A stretch of DNA of 64,000 nucleotides, from contig NZ_CP113067.1 of assembly GCF_026625865.1 (NCBI RefSeq), positions 2,046,001 to 2,110,000 on the forward strand. The letters are read 5' to 3'. The position numbers and the translations under genes are program-made. Within the stretch, counting starts at the first letter, position 1; each line of letters starts with the position of its first letter. The stretch comes from Microbacterium sp. SL75 (lineage in GTDB: Bacteria > Actinomycetota > Actinomycetes > Actinomycetales > Microbacteriaceae). Positions 1-7,766 of this stretch are shown here, in pieces. The notes beneath the pieces were generated by a model that searched no databases, was not told the DNA's origin, and saw nothing but the letters and a program-made list of their open reading frames with translations.

Positions 1-1475
1 GCCGCCTCGCCGCAGATGCCGACGGGCTTGTCGTGAGCGCGACCGGCGGCCCCGACCTCGCGGATGAGGCGCAGCACGGCCGGGTGCCACGGGTCCTGGA
101 ACGACGCGACCGAGCCGAGCAGGCGGTCCGCGGCGAGCGTGTACTGCGTCAGGTCGTTGGTGCCGATCGAGGCGAAATCCGCGATCTGCAGGATCCGGTC
201 GGCCAGCAGCGCCGACGAGGGCACCTCGACCATCACACCGGTGGTCTTCAGGCCGTAGTCCTTCGCCAGTGCGGTGAAGTAACGGGTCTCCTCGACGGTC
301 GAGACCATCGGCGCCATGACCCAGAGGTCGGCCGGGCCCGCCTCGGAAGCCCGGGTCGCGGCATCCGCTTCCGCCAGGGCGGTGAGCTGCTCGCGCAGGA
401 TGTCCTCGCTCGCGCGGAGGGCGCGCAGGCCCCGCAGGCCCAGCGCCGGGTTCTCTTCGTGCGCGTCGTTGAGGAAGGGCAGCGGCTTGTCGGCGCCAGC
501 GTCGAGCACACGCACGACGACCTTCTTGCCGGGGAAAGCGCTGAGCAGTTCGATGTAGGCGGCGCGCTGCTCCTCGACGGTGGGCGCGGAGCTCGAGCTG
601 AGGAAGAGGAACTCGGTGCGGAACAGACCCACGCCCTCGGCGCCGAGCTCGACGGCCTCGGCCGCGCCGCCGGGCTTGCCGAGGTTCGCGAGCAGGGGGA
701 CCTTCGTGCCGTCGGAGAGGGCGCCGTCGGTGATGGGGGCGGATGCCGCGGTCCTGCGGGCGTCGGCGCGGTTCTGCGCGCGGGCGAGGTCGTCGTCGGT
801 GGGATCGACGGTGACGACACCTGCGGCGGCGTCCACGATGACGGACTGCCCGTCGACGAGGTCTTTCGCGCCGGCCGCGCCGACGACGGCGACGATCGAC
901 TTCTCTCGGGCCAGGATCGCCGTGTGCGAGGTGGGACCGCCCTCGGTCGTGATCAGGGCGAGCACCTTCTCGAGGTCGAGCAGCGCGGTGTCGGCGGGTG
1001 CCAGATCCTTGGCGACCAGCACGAAGGGGTGGCCCGGATCCGGGATGCCGGGAGCTGCGACCCCGCGCAGACGCGCGATGACCCGCTGGGCGACGTCGTC
1101 GAGGTCGGCGGCACGCTCACCCAGATAGCCGCCGAGGGCCACGAGCTGCTCGCGGAAGGAGGCGAAGGCATCGTGCACGGCGAACTCGCCGGTCTTCCCG
1201 GCCGCCAGACGGCTGTCGACCTCGGCCTCGAGCGTGGGGTCCTCGGCGATCATCGCCTGCGCCTCGAGCACGTCGCGCGCAGCTCCCCCGGCCTGGGCGC
1301 CGCGGGCTTCGAGCTCACGGGCGACCGCGCCGATGGCCTCGCGCACGCGCGCGGTCTCGTCTTCGACCGAGAGCTCGCTCTTCGCGTCCTTCGGGGCGGG
1401 CAGGGGCTCTGCCATGCGCGCGATGGGTCCCTGGGCGACGCCCAGTCCGATTCCGACTCCACGGAGTTCCGTCAT
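1..1475 (-). CDS. ptsI: Phosphoenolpyruvate-protein phosphotransferase (PTS enzyme I), 3' end beyond window
   Basis: Cytoplasmic enzyme I takes phosphate from phosphoenolpyruvate onto a histidine and passes it to HPr, starting the sugar phosphotransferase cascade. 491 residues are visible of about 560 usual; the C-terminus lies left of position 1. The phosphorylated histidine is H184 in the motif GGPTSHTAILARE. The PEP-binding barrel follows, with the segments GLFRTEFLF, LPFLNDAHEENPALGLRGLR and IGTNDLTQYTLAADR all seen. The ATG start is preceded by an AAAGGA-type ribosome site. It sits 15 nt downstream of the HPr stop, so the two are surely one transcript. Confidence is high. Confidence 0.97.
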   Translation of the reverse strand, partial: MTELRGVGIGLGVAQGPIARMAEPLPAPKDAKSELSVEDETARVREAIGAVARELEARGAQAGGAARDVLEAQAMIAEDPTLEAEVDSRLAAGKTGEFAVHDAFASFREQLVALGGYLGERAADLDDVAQRVIARLRGVAAPGIPDPGHPFVLVAKDLAPADTALLDLEKVLALITTEGGPTSHTAILAREKSIVAVVGAAGAKDLVDGQSVIVDAAAGVVTVDPTDDDLARAQNRADARRTAASAPITDGALSDGTKVPLLANLGKPGGAAEAVELGAEGVGLFRTEFLFLSSSSAPTVEEQRAAYIELLSAFPGKKVVVRVLDAGADKPLPFLNDAHEENPALGLRGLRALRASEDILREQLTALAEADAATRASEAGPADLWVMAPMVSTVEETRYFTALAKDYGLKTTGVMVEVPSSALLADRILQIADFASIGTNDLTQYTLAADRLLGSVASFQDPWHPAVLRLIREVGAAGRAHDKPVGICGEA

Positions 1476-1490
1476 GGTGCTGTGTTTCCT

Positions 1491-1766
1491 TTACTCGGCA
1501 TCGTGGTCGGTGGTCAGAAGCTCCGCGAGGCGCTCCAACGTCGCTTCGGCGGTGTCGCCGTCGGCGGTGAGGGTCACGTAGTCGCCCTGCTCGAGCCCGA
1601 GAGCGATGATCCCGAGGATGCTCGCGGCGTTGATGGGCTTGCCGGCGTCTTTGGCGAGGGTCACGGGGATACCGGAGTCCTTCGCCGCCTGGGCGAAGAG
1701 CTTCGCGGGGCGCGCGTGCAGGCCGTGCGACGATCCGATGCGGACGGTGCGGGTCAAGTGGGGCAT
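1491..1766 (-). CDS. ptsH: Phosphocarrier protein HPr
   Basis: Small cytoplasmic phosphocarrier of 91 residues that shuttles phosphate from enzyme I to sugar-specific IIA domains and PRD regulators. The active histidine is H17 in SSHGLHARPA, the standard HPr signature. S49 in NAASILGI sits where HPr kinase phosphorylates Firmicutes HPr, but no HPr kinase gene is visible here, so regulation at that serine is not implied. It lies between the IIB gene (20 nt upstream) and ptsI (15 nt downstream), so IIB-HPr-EI form one transcription unit. Length and motif match the family. Confidence 0.97.
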   Translation of the reverse strand: MPHLTRTVRIGSSHGLHARPAKLFAQAAKDSGIPVTLAKDAGKPINAASILGIIALGLEQGDYVTLTADGDTAEATLERLAELLTTDHDAE

Positions 1767-1786
1767 GGTGTCCTCTCCGTCGTTTT

Positions 1787-2113
1787 TCAGATCGTGTCCG
1801 CGGGCTGGCGGGATCGCAGGGCGTCCTCGACCAGGGCGAGGGTTCGGGTGCCGCTGTGGTCCGTGAAGACATTGTCGGGAAGCAGCACAACGCTCACGCC
1901 GCGGGGCGCGGCCTGGAGGCGGATGTCCTCGAGCTCGAGGGCCAGGTGCGGACCCACCAGCACGATGTCGGCCGCGTCCAGGTCGATCGGGAGGGACTGC
2001 GAGGTTCCCGCCGACGCGGAGTAGTCCAGGCCCTTCTCGTGGGCAGCGCGACGAACGCGTTGCGCGACGAACGTGCTCGACGCACCCGCTCCACACACCA
2101 CGAGGATCTTCAT
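1787..2113 (-). CDS. PTS lactose/cellobiose-type IIB component
   Basis: 108-residue free-standing IIB phosphocarrier of the lactose/chitobiose (Lac) family. It starts with the phosphocysteine loop MKILVVCGAGASSTFVAQ, with C7 as the phosphorylated residue, then shows the alternating beta/alpha pattern of a Rossmann-like IIB fold. It would receive phosphate from a IIA protein and deliver it to sugar bound in a IIC permease; neither IIA nor IIC is in this operon. A GAGGAAGAAAGG ribosome site precedes the ATG. Being first in an operon with the general PTS proteins is unusual. It might be a regulatory IIB talking to the divergent PRD regulator, which is inference. Confidence 0.88.
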   Translation of the reverse strand: MKILVVCGAGASSTFVAQRVRRAAHEKGLDYSASAGTSQSLPIDLDAADIVLVGPHLALELEDIRLQAAPRGVSVVLLPDNVFTDHSGTRTLALVEDALRSRQPADTI

Positions 2114-2135
2114 CGACCGGCCTTTCTTCCTCTCG

Positions 2136-2164
2136 ATTGTCCGCACCCCGCTCACAGCGGACAA
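2136..2164 (-). promoter_or_regulatory. Promoter with embedded palindrome upstream of IIB-ptsH-ptsI
   Basis: On the minus strand TTGTCC (2159-2164) and GACAAT (2136-2141) are separated by 17 bp, a good -35/-10 pair for the IIB operon. The same bases form an inverted repeat TTGTCCGC (2137-2144) / GCGGACAA (2157-2164), so a factor bound to the palindrome would cover the promoter. The divergent PRD regulator is the obvious candidate ligand, which is inference. Confidence 0.5.
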
Positions 2165-2302
2165 CCAGGTTCGTTTCCCACCCCCCGGAACGCGGATGCC
2201 GTGACCTTTCCGCTGCGAGCGTGCACGCTCCTGCGCCCGGTGCGGGAGGGCGTGAAAGGATGGACGAATCGCCGCTCACCGGTGCGGCGCGGAGGACGGA
2301 TC

Positions 2303-4231
2303 GTGACGACGAAAGCTCGCCAAGACCGCCTGCTGGCCCTGTTGCTGCGGGACGGGGAATGGTCGACCGCGGCATCGCTCGCCGACGCCCTCGGGGTGAC
2401 CCCGCGCAGCATCCGCTCCTACGTCACGGCGATCAACGCGCGCGTCCCGGGCGGCGCGGCGATCGAGTCCGGTCCGCTGGGCTATCGCGCGGGGACGGCG
2501 GCGGCCGCGGCCCTTCGCGCCCTTACCGGAACGGATGCCGGCACCCCCCGCGACCGCCTCCACACCCTCGTGCGCCGATTGCTGGATTCCGCCGAGGGGA
2601 TCGACGTCTACGACACGGCGGACGCCCTGCACGTCAGCGCGGCGACCCTCGAGGCCGACCTTTCCCGGGTCCGGGGACTGCTCGGCGGAACCGAGCTCAC
2701 CCTCGAGCGCTCGGCATCCACCGCTCGCCTGCGCGGAACCGAGGTCGCCCAGCGCCGCCTGTTGTCGAAGCTCGCCCACGACGAGATGGACGCCGGACTC
2801 TTCGACCTCGACGCCCTGCGCCGCACGCTCGGCGAGCAGTCGGTCGGGGCGCGCGCCTTCGGGCCGTTCAAAGCCGAGCTCGTCGCGGAACTCGGGGCGC
2901 TGGGCTACTACGTCAACGAGATCGGCATCGGCGACGTCGTGATGCACATCGCGATCGCCGCCGACCGCACCACTCGCGACCGCGCCCTCGGCTCTCCCGG
3001 CGGCGACTCCTCGGACGCGGCGGCCGCCGTGGTCGACGTGCTCGACCGGCTCACCCTGAAGCACATCGGCGTCCAGCTCGGCTCGGGCGATCTGCGGCAT
3101 CTCGCGACCCTGGTGCTGACGCGCATCGTCGCCCCGGGATCCTCGGGCGGTGACGGCGTGCGTGCTCGCCTGGATCCCTCGGTCGAGACGGCCGTGCGGC
3201 GGGTCGTCGAGAATGCGGCATCCGAGTTCCTCGTCGACATCGCACACGACGACTTCATCCTGCGCCTGGCGCTGCACGTGCAGAACCTGCTGCACCGATC
3301 GCGTGAGCAGGCGTGGTCGCGCAACCCGCTGACGCGGTCGCTGAAGTCGACGTACCCGATGATCTTCGAGGTCGCGGTGTACATCGCGAAGGGGCTGCAG
3401 GACGGTCTCGGCATCCCGATCCTCGACGACGAGATCGCCTACATCGCGATGCACGTCGGCGGGCGACTGGAGCGCAGTCGTCGGGCCGATCAGCTGCTGA
3501 CGGCGACGATCGTGTGCCCGGGGTACTACGAACTGCACGAGCTGCTGCGTTCGAGCGTCGACCGCTCGCTCGGTCAGGCCATCGAGGTCGTCGGCGTCGA
3601 GACCCGCATCGACCCGGCGTGGGACTCGATCGAGACCGACCTCGTGCTCACGACCATCGATCCGCCACGTCCGGGGGACCGGTTCGTACGTATCCAGCCG
3701 TTCCTCACCGACGCCGACGTCGAGCGGGTGCAGGCCGCGGCCGGGCGTATCCGCCGCGGTCGCCGCCTCGCCCGTCTCCGGGCCGAGCTCGAGCGGTACT
3801 TCACGCCCGAGGCTTTCGTGCGGGGGGTGGATGCCGCCGAGGGCGAGGCGGGCGTCATCCGGCGTCTCGGCGGCATGCTGGTCGAGCAGAACGTGATCGA
3901 CGACGCGTACGTGGCCCGGGCGGTGGAGCGCGAGGCGATCTCGTCCACGGCGTTCACCGACGCTCTCGCCGTTCCGCACGCGATGGGCATGACCGCGACC
4001 CAGACCCGCATCGCGATCGGCATCGCCGACCCCTCGATCGCCTGGGGCGAGGGCCGCGTGCAGGTGGTGGCGCTCGTGGCTTTCAGCGAGACCGACCGCG
4101 AGGCGTTCCAGACGGTGTTCGAGCAGTTCGTCGAGGTCTTCAGCGAGCGCGACAGCGTGCAGCGCATCGTTCGCCGCGGCACGGACTTCGCGGCGTTCCT
4201 GGACGAACTGGTCGCCGTGATCGACGGCTGA
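2303..4231 (+). CDS. PRD-containing PTS-responsive transcriptional regulator (BglG/MtlR/LicR type)
   Basis: 642-residue multidomain activator that senses PTS phosphorylation. Order: winged HTH (about 1-60), second HTH/Mga-like segment (about 85-145), PRD1 (about 175-290, H215 in VVMHIAIA), PRD2 (about 295-400, H384 in IAMHVGG), a IIB-like domain (about 400-500, C405 in IVCPGYYE) and a IIA mannitol/fructose-like domain (about 505-642, H559 in AVPHAMG). All the expected phosphoacceptors are present. The GTG start is chosen because it follows GGAGGACG and begins the HTH; the open frame extends upstream without a ribosome site. It is divergent from IIB-ptsH-ptsI and probably controls it. The domain set favours a DNA-binding activator over an RNA-binding antiterminator. 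Confidence 0.92.
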   Translation: MTTKARQDRLLALLLRDGEWSTAASLADALGVTPRSIRSYVTAINARVPGGAAIESGPLGYRAGTAAAAALRALTGTDAGTPRDRLHTLVRRLLDSAEGIDVYDTADALHVSAATLEADLSRVRGLLGGTELTLERSASTARLRGTEVAQRRLLSKLAHDEMDAGLFDLDALRRTLGEQSVGARAFGPFKAELVAELGALGYYVNEIGIGDVVMHIAIAADRTTRDRALGSPGGDSSDAAAAVVDVLDRLTLKHIGVQLGSGDLRHLATLVLTRIVAPGSSGGDGVRARLDPSVETAVRRVVENAASEFLVDIAHDDFILRLALHVQNLLHRSREQAWSRNPLTRSLKSTYPMIFEVAVYIAKGLQDGLGIPILDDEIAYIAMHVGGRLERSRRADQLLTATIVCPGYYELHELLRSSVDRSLGQAIEVVGVETRIDPAWDSIETDLVLTTIDPPRPGDRFVRIQPFLTDADVERVQAAAGRIRRGRRLARLRAELERYFTPEAFVRGVDAAEGEAGVIRRLGGMLVEQNVIDDAYVARAVEREAISSTAFTDALAVPHAMGMTATQTRIAIGIADPSIAWGEGRVQVVALVAFSETDREAFQTVFEQFVEVFSERDSVQRIVRRGTDFAAFLDELVAVIDG

Positions 4232-4281
4232 CCCCGCGCGGCCGGCCGGGGCTCGGACTCCGCCGGTCGGCGGACGCGATG

Positions 4282-4333
4282 CGCTCGCGGGCGGGGAGAG
4301 CTCGTCCGCGATCGCGGGGCGCTCCCGCGAGCG
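4282..4333. terminator. Possible hairpin between convergent genes
   Basis: A 10-bp inverted repeat CGCTCGCGGG (4282-4291) / CCCGCGAGCG (4324-4333) with a 32-nt GC-rich loop lies between the PRD regulator (ending 4231) and the convergent epimerase gene (ending 4334). There is no T-tract, so it is only a tentative terminator. Confidence 0.35.
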
Positions 4334-5479
4334 TCAACCCGCCAGGGCATCGGAGCGTGCGACACCGAGCAGGCGCTCGATCGCGTCGGCCGCGCGCGGG
4401 GCTGCCCGGCCATCGCCGTAGAGCTCCCGGGCACGAGACATACGGGCGTGTGCGGCGGGGTCGTCGAGCAGGGTGGCAAGTTCGGCGGCGACCACCTCCC
4501 GGCGTGTGCCGATGAGCCGCGCGGCTCCGGCCTCGACCCCCTCTCCGCGCTCGGTGGTGTCCCGCACGACCAGGGCGGGCACGCCGAGCGCGGGAGCCTC
4601 CTCCTGCACCCCGCCCGAGTCCGTGACCACGCAATGAGCGCGGGCGAGCAGGCGACCGAACTGGGCGTAGGGCAGAGGTTCGCACAGGATCACGCGATCG
4701 GTGTCGCCCACAGCAGAGAGGACCTCGCGGCGTACGCGCGGGTTCGGGTGCATTGGCAGGATGGCCACGACGTCGGAGCGGGCGGTGACCGTCTCGGCCA
4801 CCGCGGCCACGACGCGCGCGAGCGGGCCGTCCCACGACTCGCGCCGGTGGACCGTGACGAGCACGATCCTTTCCCACCCGTTCGCGATCTCCTCCATCGC
4901 GGGATCGTCGAAACGCTGCGGATGCGTCCTCTGCCAGCGGAGGGCATCGATACCGGTGTTGCCCGTGACCACGATGTCGTCGGGGGCGATCCCCTCGGCG
5001 CGGAGGTTGGCGGCCGCGCTGTCGGTCGGTGCGAGATGAAGCGAGGCCAGTGGCGCGATCAGCCGGCGGTTGCCTTCCTCGGGGAAGGGCGAGCGCAGAT
5101 CGCCCGATCGCAGCCCGGCCTCCAGGTGGATCACGCGCGACCCCGCGTAGTACGCCGCGACGGCGGCCAGCGCGGCACTGGCGGTGTCTCCCTGCACGAC
5201 GACGGCATCCGGGGCCGCCTCCGCCCAGCGGTGCGCGAGGGCGGCGAAGATCGCGGACGATGTCTCGGCGAGCGATGCCCCGCTCCGAAAGACATCGAGG
5301 TCGACGTCGGGCGCGATACCGAACGATGCGTTGACCTCGTCGGCCATCTGCCGGTGCTGACCGGTGACGGTCACGGTCGTGCGCGCCGAACTGCGTCGCC
5401 GGAGTTCCGCGACCAGCGGCGCGCACTTCACCGCCTCCGGGCGGGTGCCGTACACGACATCGATCCAGGGACGACTCAT
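4334..5479 (-). CDS. wecB: UDP-N-acetylglucosamine 2-epimerase (non-hydrolysing)
   Basis: 381 residues, the usual length. It interconverts UDP-GlcNAc and UDP-ManNAc in the cytoplasm for surface glycan synthesis. The family signatures are intact: GTRPEAVK near the N-terminus (residues 11-18), VVQGDT, HLEAGLRSGD followed by PFPEEGNRR, and the C-terminal TDSGGVQEEAP plus RDTTERGEG. Its ATG overlaps the stop of the exosortase gene by 4 nt (ATGA), making it the last gene of the five-gene surface operon. A UDP-ManNAc supply step beside a membrane GT2 enzyme suggests a ManNAc-containing product, which is inference. A second, divergent epimerase paralogue lies at 48113-49204. Confidence 0.95.
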   Translation of the reverse strand: MSRPWIDVVYGTRPEAVKCAPLVAELRRRSSARTTVTVTGQHRQMADEVNASFGIAPDVDLDVFRSGASLAETSSAIFAALAHRWAEAAPDAVVVQGDTASAALAAVAAYYAGSRVIHLEAGLRSGDLRSPFPEEGNRRLIAPLASLHLAPTDSAAANLRAEGIAPDDIVVTGNTGIDALRWQRTHPQRFDDPAMEEIANGWERIVLVTVHRRESWDGPLARVVAAVAETVTARSDVVAILPMHPNPRVRREVLSAVGDTDRVILCEPLPYAQFGRLLARAHCVVTDSGGVQEEAPALGVPALVVRDTTERGEGVEAGAARLIGTRREVVAAELATLLDDPAAHARMSRARELYGDGRAAPRAADAIERLLGVARSDALAG

Positions 5480-6210
5480 CGGCGGTCCTTTCTGCCCGGT
5501 CGGGTACCGGTGCGGCGTCGGTCGCGGCGAAGGGGTGCCGCAACATCGGGGTGATCGGCGGGGGGCGTGGCACTTCTGGCCGTCGACGTGGTCGTGGAGC
5601 CGTCTCGTCGGACGGGGTGCGAGGCGCCCCCGGCGCGTGCGCGACCTCGTCGTCCGACGTCGGGATCCGCGACCCCTCGCCGCGGGGACTCGCGCAGGGC
5701 GATGCGCAATACGAGAAGGATCGCGGCGATGAAGCCGGCGATGACGAAGAGCGAGCCGAGGTAGCGATGCACGAGGTCGAAGCCTTCGCGTCCGTATCCG
5801 CTGTACGCCCACGCGGCGGAGCCGAAACGGATCATGTTGCTGGCCACGGCGACGGCCACGCCGACGGCGAGACCCAGAACGACCCGCGCGGAGCGTGCGC
5901 GCGTCACCCCCAGCACGGCGGCGGCCAGGAGCACCAACGGAACGACGAGGACGGTCGTCGAGCACAGAGCCGTGATCGAGAGTCCCGCGACCTCGGGGGT
6001 GCCGATGCCGAAGTACACGATCGAGCCCGACGCGACCGCGCGACCAGGGGTGAGCGCGGCGACGACGGCGCGCGCGAGCTGTGCCTCGGCCCGACGCGTG
6101 TCGGCTTCCGCGATGACCAACAGTGCCGCGATCGCGAGCAGAAGCGCCACCAGTAGCGTGCGATGGGCCCGACCGGCGCGGGGGAGGGAGACGGCCGCAG
6201 CGACGCTCAC
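5476..6210 (-). CDS. Exosortase/archaeosortase family membrane protease-transpeptidase
   Basis: 244 residues with about five hydrophobic segments (near 18-36, 63-80, 85-101, 107-126, 150-172) and an Arg-rich cytosolic tail from about 175. The three residues that define the family are all present in order: C83 in ALCSTT, R128 in NMIRFGS and H148 in LVHRYLG. Exosortases cleave and probably transfer membrane-anchored C-terminal sorting signals on exported proteins. It overlaps the GT2 gene upstream (ATGA) and the epimerase downstream (ATGA). Exosortase beside a GT2 recalls the exosortase G loci of Gram-positives. Its likely substrate is the product of 7767-9068 in the same operon. Family assignment rests on motif and topology; the subfamily is not assigned. 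Confidence 0.85.
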   Translation of the reverse strand: MSVAAAVSLPRAGRAHRTLLVALLLAIAALLVIAEADTRRAEAQLARAVVAALTPGRAVASGSIVYFGIGTPEVAGLSITALCSTTVLVVPLVLLAAAVLGVTRARSARVVLGLAVGVAVAVASNMIRFGSAAWAYSGYGREGFDLVHRYLGSLFVIAGFIAAILLVLRIALRESPRRGVADPDVGRRGRARAGGASHPVRRDGSTTTSTARSATPPADHPDVAAPLRRDRRRTGTRPGRKDRR

Positions 6211-7571
6211 GACTCGACCGCCAGCAGAAGGCGTCCGGCCTCGGCGTTACGGCGTGTCTTCGTCCACCCGCGCCGCCCCGTCAGCATGCGGCCGAACGCG
6301 CGGATCACGCAGACGTAGCTCTGGTACATGTACAGCCAGTAGCCCAGCCCCCACACCGCCGCACGCCAGAGCGGGTGTCGCTCCTCGCGCAGCACGTACA
6401 CGAGCGGCCAGAGCGAGAACGGCAGGATGCCGGTGAGCACCCACAGCGGCAGGATCCACGTGGACGACGAGACCCAGCTGAGGATGCCACCGGGCGCGAG
6501 GGCCCCCGAAACGAGCATCGCCACGGCCACGCTGGGCCACAGCACCGATCCGGCGAGCTGGATGTAGGGGATCGCGAGGAAGTACGCCGCCTCGAGGGCG
6601 CCGGCATTGGTGAAATGACGTGACGAGAAGATGCGCGGGAGGTACCGTGCGCACTGCAGTCCGCCCTGGCACCATCGCGTGCGCTGCGTGAGCAGTCGAC
6701 GCGCCGAGGGGAGTGCTTCCTGTGAGACCCACGTGTCGTGGACGTACACCGTCCGATATCCGGCGAGCATGATCCGCAGCCCCACCTCGTAGTCCTCGAG
6801 CAGCGCATCGCCCCACGGTTCCCCCTTCGCCGACGAGGCGGCACGGAGGGCACTCAGACGGGTGAACTGCCCGTTTCCACCGAGACCGACCGAGACCGTG
6901 CGCATACGCAGGACCTGCATCGCCGCGATCGTGGTGCGGAACTCGATGTCCTGCATCCTCACGAGGTAGCGAGCCCACGCCTGAGCGAGACGACCCCGTC
7001 CCCCCAGGGGTGCGGGGTCGTCTCTGTTGCTCATCCGCACCGCGACCTGTACGGCACCGACGTCGGCTGAGCCGAAGGCGGTGGGGCCCGACGCCTGACG
7101 GAGGGCGTTCGGGGCGAGGGATCCATCGGCGTCGAGGACGATCACGATGGTGCGATCGTCCTCGACGCCGCCCTCGCCCCGGGACGCCCGCCAGTGCATC
7201 AGCTGCGCGTAGGCGGCGTTGAGGGCCGCCCCTTTGCCGGTGCGAGCGTCGGGGAGGCGGCGGATCACCGCGTGCACGAAGCAGTCGCCGGCGGCGACGG
7301 TCGAGACGATGTCCCCGGTGCCGTCCGTGCTCGCGTCATCGATGATCCACACGTGCACGTCGGGGAACCGCTCCCGCATCCTCGTCAGCGTCTCCGCGAT
7401 CACGGTCGCCTCATCCCGGCAGGGGATGAAGGCGTGCCACTCGAACTCCCGACGGTCGCCGCCGCGAGCGCGCCTCCGACGAGCGAACGGGACGACGATG
7501 AGCGTCGTGTAGGTCAGGAACATCACCAGGAACACGAACGAGAGCGAGAAGAGGATGTCGAGAGGGTTCAC
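6207..7571 (-). CDS. Membrane GT2 glycosyltransferase (BcsA/NodC-like, QxxRW), exosortase-associated
   Basis: 454 residues. An N-terminal membrane helix (about 5-28) is followed by a GT2 domain with WIIDDASTDGTGD, the metal-binding VLDADGS and the processive-type motif QRTRWCQGG. The C-terminal part has three or four further membrane helices. Enzymes of this layout transfer sugar from a nucleotide donor to a growing chain or lipid at the cytoplasmic membrane face. The start is the GTG at 7571 because it overlaps the stop of the small gene upstream in a GTGA; an upstream in-frame ATG would intrude into that gene. Size and partner resemble the GT2 proteins that accompany exosortase G. The sugar is unknown; the co-transcribed epimerase points to an N-acetylhexosamine. 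Confidence 0.88.
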   Translation of the reverse strand: MNPLDILFSLSFVFLVMFLTYTTLIVVPFARRRRARGGDRREFEWHAFIPCRDEATVIAETLTRMRERFPDVHVWIIDDASTDGTGDIVSTVAAGDCFVHAVIRRLPDARTGKGAALNAAYAQLMHWRASRGEGGVEDDRTIVIVLDADGSLAPNALRQASGPTAFGSADVGAVQVAVRMSNRDDPAPLGGRGRLAQAWARYLVRMQDIEFRTTIAAMQVLRMRTVSVGLGGNGQFTRLSALRAASSAKGEPWGDALLEDYEVGLRIMLAGYRTVYVHDTWVSQEALPSARRLLTQRTRWCQGGLQCARYLPRIFSSRHFTNAGALEAAYFLAIPYIQLAGSVLWPSVAVAMLVSGALAPGGILSWVSSSTWILPLWVLTGILPFSLWPLVYVLREERHPLWRAAVWGLGYWLYMYQSYVCVIRAFGRMLTGRRGWTKTRRNAEAGRLLLAVES

Positions 7572-7762
7572 GAGTTTCGTCGGGCCTCTCCGGATGCCGC
7601 CGCCTCGTCGCCGTGACCGCGCAGCCACGCCGAGCGCCACGCCAGGAGTGCGCCGAGCAGGGCCGCGCCGGCCCCGACGACGACGAGCGTCGCCGTCGGG
7701 GCCGTCGAGCCGGTGACCGCAAGGATCGCGGCCCCTCCGCCCATCGCGCCGTTGCGGTACAT
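7568..7762 (-). CDS. 64-aa membrane peptide with LAVTG sorting-like signal
   Basis: Small unrecognised protein. About 13 residues precede LAVTGS (LAVTG at residues 14-18), then a hydrophobic helix (about 23-43), then WRSAWLRGHG and a charged tail. This is the layout of a sortase sorting signal; LAXTG is the form preferred by class E sortases of high-GC Gram-positives. No signal peptide precedes it, so it is almost nothing but a sorting signal. It starts 4 nt after the stop of the choice-of-anchor gene and overlaps the GT2 start by GTGA, so translation is coupled on both sides. An ATG at 7762 fits this spacing; the frame is open further upstream but that would intrude into the neighbour. Confidence 0.6.
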   Translation of the reverse strand: MYRNGAMGGGAAILAVTGSTAPTATLVVVGAGAALLGALLAWRSAWLRGHGDEAAASGEARRNS

Positions 7763-7766
7763 CGCG

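Noticed and set aside
33..2024. 663-codon open frame on the + strand across ptsI/ptsH/IIB
   Set aside because: Antisense shadow caused by GC-rich third positions; low-complexity Arg/Gly/Glu translation, whereas the minus strand encodes clear PTS proteins.
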